Notes under the pieces: generated by a model
Databases searched by the model: none
Seen by the model: the letters and a program-made list of their open reading frames with translations, nothing else
Told to the model about the DNA's origin: nothing
Shown here: one piece after another, positions 27,311-35,778 of the stretch
How positions within the stretch are numbered: position 1 is the stretch's first letter
Layout: each line of letters begins with the position of its first letter
Assembly: GCA_045588655.1 (NCBI GenBank)
Contig: JAZNEP010000007.1
Location: 97,955-161,954 of the forward strand
Length of the DNA: 64,000 bases
From: SVFI01 sp045588655
GTDB lineage: Bacteria; Bacillota; Clostridia; Lachnospirales; Lachnospiraceae
Reading direction: 5' to 3'
Program-made: the position numbers and the translations under genes

Positions 27311-27400
27311 GTAAACACCCTCTACTCTTTCTCTTGTATCATATTACACTTTCCCTATCATATCATAATTTTCACCAATCTACAACAAAAAAGAGTGTAC

Positions 27401-27430
27401 AAAAAGGGACTGTTATCTTATAACAGTCCC
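27401..27430 (-). terminator. Terminator/attenuator between livJ and livH
   Basis: GGGACTGTTAT (27406-27416) and ATAACAGTCCC (27420-27430) form an 11-bp stem with a 3-base loop, followed on the minus strand by TTTTT. It should end most livJ transcripts, with read-through giving less livHMGF. Confidence 0.88.
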
Positions 27431-27487
27431 TTAATTTTTTACTGATTTTATGCCTTTTTTTAAGTCATGCTTCCACACTCTAGACTA

Positions 27488-28675
27488 TTACATAGCAGTG
27501 TAAGCGCCATCTTTAATCTTAACTGCTTTTGGAGCTTTTGAAGGTTCGCCATCTGCTGTCCATGTCATGCCAGCACCTGTTAAACCATCTACTGTAATCT
27601 GTGTCATAGCCGGTTTTAATGCTTCACACACATCAGAAGGGCTCATACCTGCAGTCAATCCTGCCTTTTCAGCTGCTGCTTTGATGATATATACTGCATC
27701 ATATGCATCGGCTGCAAACTGGTTTGGTGTTTCACCATACTTTTCTGTATAAGTTGCAACAAATTTCTTTGTTAAATCATCGGTTGCATCGGCTGCAAAC
27801 GGTGTTAATAACATTACGTCTTCTGCTAATGTTGTGTCAAAGTTTTCCACACCAAGGATACCGTCTAATCCATCACAACCAAAGAACATTGGTTTAAATC
27901 CAAGCTGATCTGCCTGTGCAAGAATTAAAGAAGCTTCTGTATAGTAGATTGGCAAGAACACAAGCTCTGCACCTGCATCTTTTGCTTTCTGAATCTGTAC
28001 AGAGAAATCTGTTTTGTTATCTGCTGTGAACGCTTCTGCTGCAACTACTTCAATGCCCTGATTTGGAGCTTCTGCTGCAAACTTCTCATAAATACCCGAA
28101 GAATAGATATCTGAGCTATCGTAAATAACAGCAATCTTTGTTGCAATTTTATTTTCACCGATGTACTGCGCAGAGGCAATACCCTGGTTTGGATCTGAGA
28201 AACATACACGGAATGCATTATCATGAGCAATACACTCTACTGCTGATCCTGAAGGTGTTAATAAGAATGTATTATCTTGTGCTGCCTCTTCTGCAACAGC
28301 TACACAACAACCACTTGTTGTTGTACCAACGAGAGCCTGCATACCCCAGTCTGTCAGTGTATTGTAAGCATTTACAGATTTTTCAGCATCACACTCATCG
28401 TCCTGGCAATTCAGTTCGATGGTCATACCGTTAATTCCACCTGCAGCATTAATTTCATCTACTGCAATCTGTGCTCCATTCATAACAGCTGAACCATATA
28501 CAGCTGCACTACCTGTTGTAGGTCCGATTGCACCGATTTTAAACACCGCTGCACTGTCTGCCCCTTCTGTTGTAACAACATCAGAACCCGCATTGCCGGA
28601 ACCGCTACATCCAACCAGTAAAGTCGCTGTCATAGCAGCTGTCAATACCAGGCTAAGTAACTTTTTCATTTTCAT
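27488..28675 (-). CDS. livJ: LivJ-type branched-chain amino acid binding lipoprotein
   Basis: A 395-aa periplasmic-binding-type receptor. It starts MKMKKLLSLVL and carries a lipobox (LVGCSGSGNAGS). The mature protein is a type I binding fold: FKIGAIGPTTGSAAVYGSAV near the N-terminus, IELNCQDDECDAEKSVNAYN, and FAADAYDAVYIIKAAAEKAG. The ATG at 28675 has AGGAGG seven bases upstream; an upstream in-frame start is less likely. Ligand is likely Leu/Ile/Val or another amino acid. It is first in the Liv operon and has a near-consensus promoter. Confidence 0.95.
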   Translation of the reverse strand: MKMKKLLSLVLTAAMTATLLVGCSGSGNAGSDVVTTEGADSAAVFKIGAIGPTTGSAAVYGSAVMNGAQIAVDEINAAGGINGMTIELNCQDDECDAEKSVNAYNTLTDWGMQALVGTTTSGCCVAVAEEAAQDNTFLLTPSGSAVECIAHDNAFRVCFSDPNQGIASAQYIGENKIATKIAVIYDSSDIYSSGIYEKFAAEAPNQGIEVVAAEAFTADNKTDFSVQIQKAKDAGAELVFLPIYYTEASLILAQADQLGFKPMFFGCDGLDGILGVENFDTTLAEDVMLLTPFAADATDDLTKKFVATYTEKYGETPNQFAADAYDAVYIIKAAAEKAGLTAGMSPSDVCEALKPAMTQITVDGLTGAGMTWTADGEPSKAPKAVKIKDGAYTAM

Positions 28676-28738
28676 AATGATCCTCCTCTTTTTAAGCCGC
28701 ATCTATCATGCTGACTTCTTTTAATAAGTCAATTAAGC

Positions 28739-28771
28739 CAATATCAATATTTTATAAGTCAATATCAATAT
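28739..28771. repeat. Direct repeats at the liv transcription start
   Basis: CAATATCAATAT occurs at 28739-28750 and 28760-28771, 21 bp apart (two helical turns). Related AAGTCAAT/AAGCCAAT words occur at 28726, 28735 and 28756. They lie just downstream of the promoter at 28779-28807, where a repressor would bind. Confidence 0.55.
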
Positions 28772-28778
28772 CCAAAAC

Positions 28779-28807
28779 ATAATATGCTATTTTACTGTTT
28801 TTGTCAA
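28779..28807 (-). promoter_or_regulatory. livJ: Strong sigma-A-type promoter of the liv operon
   Basis: On the minus strand: TTGACA (28802-28807), 17-bp spacer, TATTAT (28779-28784). The predicted start is near 28772, giving a leader of about 97 bases to the livJ ATG. Confidence 0.8.
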
Positions 28808-28834
28808 TATTTTGGACAAGACCTTTGAACGACA

Positions 28835-28863
28835 AAATCCTTGGTCATATCGACCAAGGATTT
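28835..28863 (-). terminator. Hairpin terminator after rpsU
   Basis: AAATCCTTGGTC (28835-28846) pairs exactly with GACCAAGGATTT (28852-28863). It lies ten bases after the rpsU stop; the T-run on the minus strand is short (ATTTTG). Confidence 0.8.
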
Positions 28864-28872
28864 ATAAACTAA

Positions 28873-29049
28873 TTAGTTATATTTGCGTTTTCTTGCTGCT
28901 TCAGATTTCTTTTTACGTCTTACACTTGGTTTTTCGTAGTGCTCTCTTTTGTGGATTTCCTGCTGGATACCAGCCTTAGCACAACTTCTTTTAAAACGAC
29001 GTAAAGCGCTATCTAAAGTCTCGTTCTCTTTTACGATTACGTTTGACAT
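28873..29049 (-). CDS. rpsU: Ribosomal protein S21
   Basis: A 58-aa basic protein, read directly from the minus strand: [19 protein letters not shown], then [31 protein letters not shown] and AARKRKYN. This is a complete and canonical S21 of the small ribosomal subunit. GGGAGG lies twelve bases before the ATG. It has its own strong promoter (29130-29157) and terminator, so it is probably monocistronic. Confidence 0.97.
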   Translation of the reverse strand: MSNVIVKENETLDSALRRFKRSCAKAGIQQEIHKREHYEKPSVRRKKKSEAARKRKYN

Positions 29050-29129
29050 AAATCACACCTGACCTCCCTTCAGTCCCTTAAGTATCATGACTGCTGGGTT
29101 AATTATTTATACGCATTGCGTACATTACG

Positions 29130-29157
29130 ATTATAACAGATTTTTTACTCAAGTCAA
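29130..29157 (-). promoter_or_regulatory. rpsU: Promoter of rpsU
   Basis: On the minus strand: TTGACT (29152-29157), 16-bp spacer, TATAAT (29130-29135) with an extended TG. A 13-bp palindrome, TACGCA-T-TGCGTA (29110-29122), begins at the predicted start of the leader. Confidence 0.8.
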
Positions 29158-29185
29158 CTATTTTTTATGAACCAATCTGACTTTT

Positions 29186-31840
29186 TTATTTCATCTGTGA
29201 TATAAGCACATTTTCTACTTCTGCAATCGCCGCAGGGATTCCGTCCGGATTCTTTCCTCCTGCCTGTGCCATGTTTGGACGACCACCGCCGCCACCTCCG
29301 ACAAATGACGCAATTCCTTTTATCAGATTACCTGCATGTGCGCCTTTCTGGATTGCTGCATCTGTCGCCATTGCTACAAGATTTACTTTTCCTTCCGCAT
29401 CAGAAGCAAGTACAATCACACCATCACCGAGTTTTTCTTTCAGCTGATCCCCAAGATCACGAAGTTTGTTCATATCGACTCCCGGTACGCTTACCGCCAA
29501 AAGTTTAACACCGGCTACTTCTTTCACCTGGTCCATAACATCGCCGAGCGCTTCATTCGCTGCCTTGCTCTTTAATGACTCGTTCTCTGATGCAAGCGCT
29601 TTTATTTCTGCCTGCATATGAGAAATCTTATCTGTAAGTGTCGCCGGAGTCGCTTTTGCCGCTGCTACTGCTTTTGCAAAATTTTCCTCCATCGCCTTGT
29701 AGTAGTCCATAACATTTGCACCGGTCAGTGCCTCAATTCTTCTGACACCTGCGGATACACCACTCTCTGATAATATCTTGAAGAATGAAATATCTCCGGT
29801 ATTTTTCACGTGGGTACCACCGCAAAGTTCCATAGAGAAATCTCCCATAGAAACAACTCTTACAGTTGCACCGTATTTTTCACCAAACAGAGCCATCGCA
29901 CCTTTATTCTGTGCCTCTTCAATGGTCATTTCTTCTGTCACAACCGCAATATTTTCAGCGATCTTTTCATTTACAATCTTCTCAACCTGTGCAATCTCAT
30001 CTGCAGTCATAGCCTGTGAATAACTGAAGTCAAAACGTGTTCTTCCGTTATCTTGGTAAGACCCCTGCTGATGTACGTTATCACCAAGCACTACCTGAAG
30101 TGCTTTCTGCAGCAAGTGCGTTGCAGAGTGGTTCTTACATGTATTATTTCTATTTACTGTATCTACTGCAAGATTTGCCATCTCTCCGACTGTGATTGTA
30201 CCCTCGGTCATTTTGCCGACATGACCGATTCTGTCGCCCGGAAGTTTTACTGTCTCTACAACTTCAAACGCGCCCTTATCTGTACGAATAACACCTACAT
30301 CACCTTTCTGTCCACCCATGGTAGCATAGAATGGTGTTTTTTCAACAATAACAGTTCCCTCTTCGCCTGTAGAAAGCGCATTCGTTGCTTCTGTAGCAGA
30401 TGCGATAGCAAGAACTTTACTTTCAAATGTTAAATTGTCATATCCGACAAACTCACTTACAACATCTGCATCCAAATTTTCAAACAAATCAGCACCTGCA
30501 GTCAACTTCGCAGAGAAATTCTGATTGTCTCTTGCTTTCTGTTTCTGTTCTTCCATAGCTGTGGCAAATCCTGCCTCATCTACCTTTAAGCCCTCTTCTT
30601 GTGCAAGTTCAACAGTAAGTTCAATTGGAAAACCGAACGTATCATACAGATAAAATGCTGATTTACCATCAATTTCATCTTTCTTCTCCGCTCTCTTGCC
30701 TTCGAGAATCTTATAAAACTCTTTCATACCGTTCTCAAGAGTGCTTTCAAAACGAGCCATCTCTTTCTTTAACTCAGAAAGAATATACTCTCTGTTTTTT
30801 GCCAAAAGCGGATAACTTTCCTTGTAAATATCATCAATATAAATACTTGCAATTTTGATTAAATCTTCCGATGTAAGCTTTAACGTACGTCCATGTCTTA
30901 CGCCACGGCGAACCAAACGACGAAGTACATAACCTGCCCCTGCATTCGAAGGAAGGAGCTTTGCTTCATCTCCAATTAACATCACGCTGGTACGCATATG
31001 ATCTGCTAAAATACGCATAGAACGAGTCAATTTTTCATCCTGCTCGTATTTCACACCTGAAACCTGCTCAATGTAAGCAATCACCGGTGCAAACAAATCA
31101 ATCTGGTAAACATCTCTGCTACCATTCAAGAAAGCAAGAATACGTTCTAATCCCCATCCTGTATCCACATTCTTTTTTGCAAGCGGTGTCAAATGTCCAT
31201 CATGGTGTTTTTCATACTGCATAAATACGTCATTACCAAGCTCTGTATATTTACCACAGTTACATCCCGGTCCACAATTCGGTCCGCAATCCGGTCTGTC
31301 TGCAATATAAAACATCTCACTGTCCGGTCCACATGGCCCATATTCTAAGCCCCACCAGTTATCCTCTGCCGGCAAATAATATATATGTTCTTTCTTAAAT
31401 CCTGACTCAATACGATACTGTGCACCTTCCTCATCACGTGGTGCATTTTCGTCTCCTGCAAATACTGTAGCAGCTAAGTGATCTGAATCAAAACCGAAAA
31501 CTTGCGTCAAAAGTTCATAACTCCACTGACAACGTTCCTTTTTGAAGTAATCTCCCAAACTCCAGCTACCCATCATTTCAAAGAAGGTAACATGACTCTT
31601 ATCTCCAACGGAATCAATATCATTTGTACGCACGCATCCCTGTACGTTGCAAAGTCTTGTACCCAGCGGATGCTTTTGACCAAGCAAATACGGCATCAGT
31701 GGCTGCATACCAGCCACATTAAAGAGCACACCTGTAGAGCCATCAGACACCAATGAAACGGCTCCTACATCCACATGCCCACGCTCTATATAAAACTGCT
31801 TCCATGTTTTTCTTAACTCATCTGAAGTGAATTGTCTCAT
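29186..31840 (-). CDS. alaS: Alanyl-tRNA synthetase
   Basis: AlaRS (884 aa) charges tRNA-Ala. The N-terminal class II core starts DELRKTWKQFYIERGHVDV and has FFEMMGSWSLGDYFK. The editing domain carries HSATHLLQKAL and ELCGGTHVKNTG (zinc-site His and Cys). The C-terminal domain has the Gly-rich FVGGGGGGRPNMAQAGG of DHHA1. Length is standard. I found no T-box leader; only 18 bases separate it from glyS upstream. Confidence 0.98.
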   Translation of the reverse strand: MRQFTSDELRKTWKQFYIERGHVDVGAVSLVSDGSTGVLFNVAGMQPLMPYLLGQKHPLGTRLCNVQGCVRTNDIDSVGDKSHVTFFEMMGSWSLGDYFKKERCQWSYELLTQVFGFDSDHLAATVFAGDENAPRDEEGAQYRIESGFKKEHIYYLPAEDNWWGLEYGPCGPDSEMFYIADRPDCGPNCGPGCNCGKYTELGNDVFMQYEKHHDGHLTPLAKKNVDTGWGLERILAFLNGSRDVYQIDLFAPVIAYIEQVSGVKYEQDEKLTRSMRILADHMRTSVMLIGDEAKLLPSNAGAGYVLRRLVRRGVRHGRTLKLTSEDLIKIASIYIDDIYKESYPLLAKNREYILSELKKEMARFESTLENGMKEFYKILEGKRAEKKDEIDGKSAFYLYDTFGFPIELTVELAQEEGLKVDEAGFATAMEEQKQKARDNQNFSAKLTAGADLFENLDADVVSEFVGYDNLTFESKVLAIASATEATNALSTGEEGTVIVEKTPFYATMGGQKGDVGVIRTDKGAFEVVETVKLPGDRIGHVGKMTEGTITVGEMANLAVDTVNRNNTCKNHSATHLLQKALQVVLGDNVHQQGSYQDNGRTRFDFSYSQAMTADEIAQVEKIVNEKIAENIAVVTEEMTIEEAQNKGAMALFGEKYGATVRVVSMGDFSMELCGGTHVKNTGDISFFKILSESGVSAGVRRIEALTGANVMDYYKAMEENFAKAVAAAKATPATLTDKISHMQAEIKALASENESLKSKAANEALGDVMDQVKEVAGVKLLAVSVPGVDMNKLRDLGDQLKEKLGDGVIVLASDAEGKVNLVAMATDAAIQKGAHAGNLIKGIASFVGGGGGGRPNMAQAGGKNPDGIPAAIAEVENVLISQMK

Positions 31841-31858
31841 TTCAACCGTTCTCCTTAC

Positions 31859-33256
31859 TTAAAATGTAAATTTGTCTGCAAAATATGCATCAAGATCAGC
31901 AATGGCAACACGCTCCTGCTCCATGGAATCACGGAAACGTACGGTTACACATCCGTCTGTCTCAGACTCAAAGTCATAGGTGATACAGAATGGTGTACCA
32001 ATTTCATCCTGACGGCGATATCTCTTACCGATATTACCTCTGTCATCAAATTCACAGTTATATTTTTTAGAAAGTTGCATATAAATCTTTTCTGCACCTT
32101 CGTTGAGTTTCTTAGAAAGCGGAAGTACACCAATCTTAACAGGTGCAAGCGCCGGATGGAAATGCAGTACCGTTCTCATATCCGGTTTTTCTTCTGTTCC
32201 AATATTTTCCTCATCATAAGCTGCACATAAGAACGCAAGAACCACACGGTCTGCACCGAGGGACGGTTCTACAACATATGGGATATATTTTTCACCTGTT
32301 GTATCATCAAAATATGTCATATCCTGTCCGGATGTATTCTGATGTTGTGAAAGATCATAGTCCGTTCTGTCTGCGATTCCCCAAAGCTCGCCCCATCCGA
32401 ACGGGAATTTAAATTCAATATCAGTGGTACCTTTACTGTAGAAGCAAAGCTCTTCCGGATCATGATCACGAAGTCTCATTTCATCTTCTTTGATACCAAG
32501 ACTTAAAAGCCAGTCACGACAGAACCCTCTCCAGTACTGAAACCATTCCATATCCGTTCCCGGCTGACAGAAGAATTCAAGTTCCATCTGCTCAAACTCT
32601 CTTGTACGGAATGTGAAGTTACCCGGTGTAATTTCATTACGGAATGATTTACCAATCTGAGCAATACCGAACGGAAGTTTCTTGCGGGATGTTCTCTGCA
32701 CATTTTTAAAGTTAACAAAGATACCCTGTGCTGTTTCCGGTCTTAAGTATACTGTATTCTTAGCATCTTCCGTTACACCCTGGAAGGTTTTGAACATCAA
32801 ATTAAATTGACGTATATCTGTAAAGTTATGTTTTCCGCAAGTCGGACAAGCAATATTGTGCTCTTCCACATATGCTTTCATCTCATCATTTGAAAAAGCA
32901 TCAATCGGCTTTTCAAGTGTTAAACCGTTTTCTGCCACGTAATCTTCAATAATCTTGTCTGCACGAAATCTCTCATGACATTCTTTACAATCCATAAGCG
33001 GATCTGCAAAACCGCTGAGATGTCCACTGGCTACCCATGTCTGTGGATTCATAAGAATCGCACAATCTACACCTACGTTGTATGGATTTTCCATTACAAA
33101 TTTCTGCCACCATGCTTTTTTAACATTATTTTTTAATTCTACGCCAAGGTTACCATAATCCCATGTATTAGCGAGACCACCGTAGATTTCTGATCCCGGG
33201 TATACAAAACCTCTGTTTTTTGCAAGTGCTACAATTTTCTCAAATGATTTTTCCAT
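31859..33256 (-). CDS. glyS: Glycyl-tRNA synthetase (homodimeric type)
   Basis: A 465-aa class II GlyRS of the single-chain alpha2 type, found in Firmicutes such as Clostridia, not the alpha/beta heterotetramer. Conserved text: [51 protein letters not shown] and [12 protein letters not shown], with a C-terminal anticodon domain. Cys pairs in CKECHERF and CPTCGKHN are zinc-binding features of the insertion. It lies directly upstream of alaS in the same direction. Confidence 0.97.
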   Translation of the reverse strand: MEKSFEKIVALAKNRGFVYPGSEIYGGLANTWDYGNLGVELKNNVKKAWWQKFVMENPYNVGVDCAILMNPQTWVASGHLSGFADPLMDCKECHERFRADKIIEDYVAENGLTLEKPIDAFSNDEMKAYVEEHNIACPTCGKHNFTDIRQFNLMFKTFQGVTEDAKNTVYLRPETAQGIFVNFKNVQRTSRKKLPFGIAQIGKSFRNEITPGNFTFRTREFEQMELEFFCQPGTDMEWFQYWRGFCRDWLLSLGIKEDEMRLRDHDPEELCFYSKGTTDIEFKFPFGWGELWGIADRTDYDLSQHQNTSGQDMTYFDDTTGEKYIPYVVEPSLGADRVVLAFLCAAYDEENIGTEEKPDMRTVLHFHPALAPVKIGVLPLSKKLNEGAEKIYMQLSKKYNCEFDDRGNIGKRYRRQDEIGTPFCITYDFESETDGCVTVRFRDSMEQERVAIADLDAYFADKFTF

Positions 33257-33292
33257 GTTTTCATCCTCACTGTTCTGTTTGATTCTTAACTT

Positions 33293-33892
33293 TTATTCAT
33301 AAATAATGAAAGCTTTTTGTCCTTCATTTAAATTTATTGCTCTTTTATCTTCAATCACGGAGACTCCGTCGCTTATGTAGCGGATTTTCCCAGGAAGAAT
33401 CACCTGCTGGGCCTCTTCGAGTATCACCATATGCATGTCACTCTTTTCGAGCACATCCGACGCCGATAAAACGACATCCTCCTGATCAACTTCTCTCATA
33501 GAAGTAAACTCATAACCGGCAGAATACGCGTCCGCCACCGTTCCCCAAAATAAGTCTCTTTCATTGAATGCCTTATAATCCTTGTAACTTTTAAACTCCA
33601 TATTTACACGAATCTGTTTATCTTCTGAAAGCTCGACCTCTCCAAGTACAACTGCATCCTCTGAAACTGCATCGGAACTATTTCTATAGCTTGTGATCAA
33701 CTCTTCTATATCTCCTTTTAGTTCCTCCACATTGTAATATGGTTGGGAAAAGTCTTCAACAATCACTTCTGTAATTTCACCATTTTTATTAAAACTAACT
33801 GTGGTAGTGTCAACTTGTTGATTCATCATTCCACACGCACATAACAGAGAAGAAACACACCCTATCAAAAGTGCTGTTCTGATTTTTCTCAT
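33293..33892 (-). CDS. Hypothetical lipoprotein
   Basis: A 199-aa protein with a lipoprotein signal (MRKIRTALLIGCVSSLLCAC; lipobox LCAC at Cys20). No domain is recognised. The mature part is acidic and mixed alpha/beta, with motifs such as YNVEELKGDIEELI and a C-terminus NLNEGQKAFIIYE. The ATG at 33892 is used because AGGAGG is seven bases upstream. It lies between recO and glyS on the same strand, with 36-44 bases on either side, so it is probably cotranscribed with the era-recO genes. Confidence 0.8.
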   Translation of the reverse strand: MRKIRTALLIGCVSSLLCACGMMNQQVDTTTVSFNKNGEITEVIVEDFSQPYYNVEELKGDIEELITSYRNSSDAVSEDAVVLGEVELSEDKQIRVNMEFKSYKDYKAFNERDLFWGTVADAYSAGYEFTSMREVDQEDVVLSASDVLEKSDMHMVILEEAQQVILPGKIRYISDGVSVIEDKRAINLNEGQKAFIIYE

Positions 33893-33936
33893 AATCATAC
33901 CTCCTGTATACAGCATTATATTATACTAGTCTGAAG

Positions 33937-34596
33937 CTAGTTTTTCAACCTGCAATTTTTCAGTACCTCAAGACTCTTAAAATTGTGCGCAATATATTTT
34001 TTACGATAAACCTCGCATTCTTTCTCAAGCTGGCGAAGTACATCCTCCGATACGGTGAATGTATATAGTTTATCAATCGATGTGTTTTGTATATATTGTA
34101 TGGTATAAATTGTCGACTCCAACAGATCACGACCGTCTAAAACTCCCGGAAACTCACCATTTACGACAAGTGTTTTCATCTCATATATGTATTGTACCAG
34201 TTCATTTGGTATGGATGGAACGCCCAATGCTTTCAATGACATATAAAGCAATTTCAGCATTTCTTTCTCATCATTGTTCTCTCTTGTATAATAATCAGCC
34301 ACCTCAGTAAAATACATTCCATAAAATGCCCCCTCAAAATCTTCGCGCAGCTGTTCAAAATATTGCTCAATTTTCACATCCGCCAAATTATATGCCGTCT
34401 TCCCCTCATACAAACGGAATGTTCCGTAACTAAACGGATTGGTTGCCGCCATAAATCGGCTCCCCTGTCTCTTTGCCCCTCTTGCAAACGCTGACACTTT
34501 CCCTCGTTCTTTGGTTAAAATTGTAATTCTCTTGTCCATTTCTAAAACAGGGACGGCTTTTAAAACCATCCCTGTCACTTCAATAAAATCCTGCAT
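33937..34596 (-). CDS. recO: DNA repair protein RecO
   Basis: RecO (219 aa) loads RecA and anneals strands in the RecFOR pathway. The N-terminal OB fold is typical (IEVTGMVLKAVPVLEMDKRITILTKERGKVSAFARGAK), followed by the helical domain (YYTRENNDEKEMLKLLYMSLKAL). It is shorter than most RecO proteins (about 240-260 aa), mainly at the C-terminus, and lacks the Cys-rich zinc motif of many homologs. Its start overlaps the YqzL-like gene by 17 bases. Gene order era-yqzL-recO is conserved in Firmicutes. Confidence 0.93.
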   Translation of the reverse strand: MQDFIEVTGMVLKAVPVLEMDKRITILTKERGKVSAFARGAKRQGSRFMAATNPFSYGTFRLYEGKTAYNLADVKIEQYFEQLREDFEGAFYGMYFTEVADYYTRENNDEKEMLKLLYMSLKALGVPSIPNELVQYIYEMKTLVVNGEFPGVLDGRDLLESTIYTIQYIQNTSIDKLYTFTVSEDVLRQLEKECEVYRKKYIAHNFKSLEVLKNCRLKN

Positions 34597-34762
34597 TATG
34601 TTTCACCCTGTTATCTGATTCGGCGCTGTCACTGTGCATTCCTGCATAGCCACGATTTTCGGTTTCGCTTTGCAGATTATTCTGATCGGATTGCCTGTAT
34701 TTTAAATAATCTGTCACTTTACCACTCATCAGAAACGTTTCCCAGCACTCATTTTTCTCCAT
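34580..34762 (-). CDS. YqzL-like small protein
   Basis: A 60-aa protein. The first half, MEKNECWETFLMSGKVTDYL, matches the pattern of the YqzL family (aromatic Trp, F, G near residue 14, YL), whose gene lies between era and recO in Bacillus and many Clostridia. Here that position is kept. The second half is extra, Ser/Asn/Asp-rich and likely disordered. The start may be the ATG at 34762 or a GTG at 34771. Its stop lies inside recO, a 17-base overlap. The function of YqzL is unknown. Confidence 0.65.
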   Translation of the reverse strand: MEKNECWETFLMSGKVTDYLKYRQSDQNNLQSETENRGYAGMHSDSAESDNRVKHNAGFY

Positions 34763-34854
34763 CCTACGCACCCGCTTTCCATATCTTTTGAACCTAGAAA
34801 TAGGGTTTGCTTTTTTAGAGGAAAATATGTGTACCAGTTTATTCCTGTCTTATG

Positions 34855-35778
34855 TTATCGATTGATATCTTTTGCGTTATATCCAAAGTTTTTCAACAGA
34901 AAATCGCTGTCACGCCAATCTTTCTTTACTTTTATCCAAAGCTTTAAATTTACATGATATTCAAGCAAATCTTCAATCTCATGTCTTGCACGGCTACCAA
35001 TTTTCTTCAGCATGCTGCCGCCCTTTCCAATAATGATGCCTTTGTGAGAATCTCTTTCACATATAATTGTCGCATCAATATCTACCACATGTTCTCTGTA
35101 TTTCATGCTCTCGATAGACACTGCAATACCATGCGGAATTTCTTCATCCAAACATCGAAGTGCCTGCTCACGAATCAGTTCCGCTACAATCTGTCGTTGT
35201 GGCTGGTCTGTGACGGTATCTTCATCGTAAAACATCGGTCCATACGGAAGATACTTAAAAATCGTCTGTATCAAATCGGTTTCATTGTCACCTTTCAATG
35301 CAGAAACCGGAACAATTTCCTGAAAATCAAACACTTGACGATACGTATCAATATATTCCAAAATCTGCTCTTTTTTCACCGTATCAATTTTATTAATCAC
35401 GAGAATAACCGGTGTTTTTACTTTTTTGAGCTGTTCAATGATATGTCTTTCGCCTGCACCGATAAAATTGGACGGTTCAACCAGCCAAAGGATGACATCA
35501 ACCTCCTTCAGTGTATGCATGGCTGCACTCACCATGTAATCTCCAAGCTTATTTTTAGACTTATGTATTCCCGGTGTGTCCAGAAACACAATCTGCCCTT
35601 CTTCGCATGTATAAACCGTCTGGATTTTATTTCTTGTTGTCTGCGGTTTGTTTGATGTGATCGCTATCTTCTGCCCGATCAATCGGTTCATCAGTGTTGA
35701 TTTCCCCACGTTCGGTCTTCCGATCAGTGTCACGAAGCCCGTCTTCTTTTGCGGTTGCATATTGACCTCTGTCTGCAT
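34855..35778 (-). CDS. era: GTPase Era
   Basis: Era (307 aa) is an essential GTPase in 30S ribosome assembly that binds 16S rRNA. G motifs: GRPNVGKS, the switch-I region NKPQTTRNK, DTPGIHKSK and NKID. The C-terminal KH domain has GIIIGKGGSMLKKIGSRAR. Two good starts exist: ATG at 35778 with AGGAGA five bases upstream, and ATG at 35760 with AGAGGT. The 5' end overlaps the 3' end of the DUF4349 gene by about 150 bases in another frame, which is long for neighbouring bacterial genes. Confidence 0.97.
   Translation of the reverse strand: MQTEVNMQPQKKTGFVTLIGRPNVGKSTLMNRLIGQKIAITSNKPQTTRNKIQTVYTCEEGQIVFLDTPGIHKSKNKLGDYMVSAAMHTLKEVDVILWLVEPSNFIGAGERHIIEQLKKVKTPVILVINKIDTVKKEQILEYIDTYRQVFDFQEIVPVSALKGDNETDLIQTIFKYLPYGPMFYDEDTVTDQPQRQIVAELIREQALRCLDEEIPHGIAVSIESMKYREHVVDIDATIICERDSHKGIIIGKGGSMLKKIGSRARHEIEDLLEYHVNLKLWIKVKKDWRDSDFLLKNFGYNAKDINR

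Noticed and set aside
31841..31858. T-box leader for alaS or glyS
   Set aside because: The upstream gaps (18 and 36 bases) are too short to hold a T-box.
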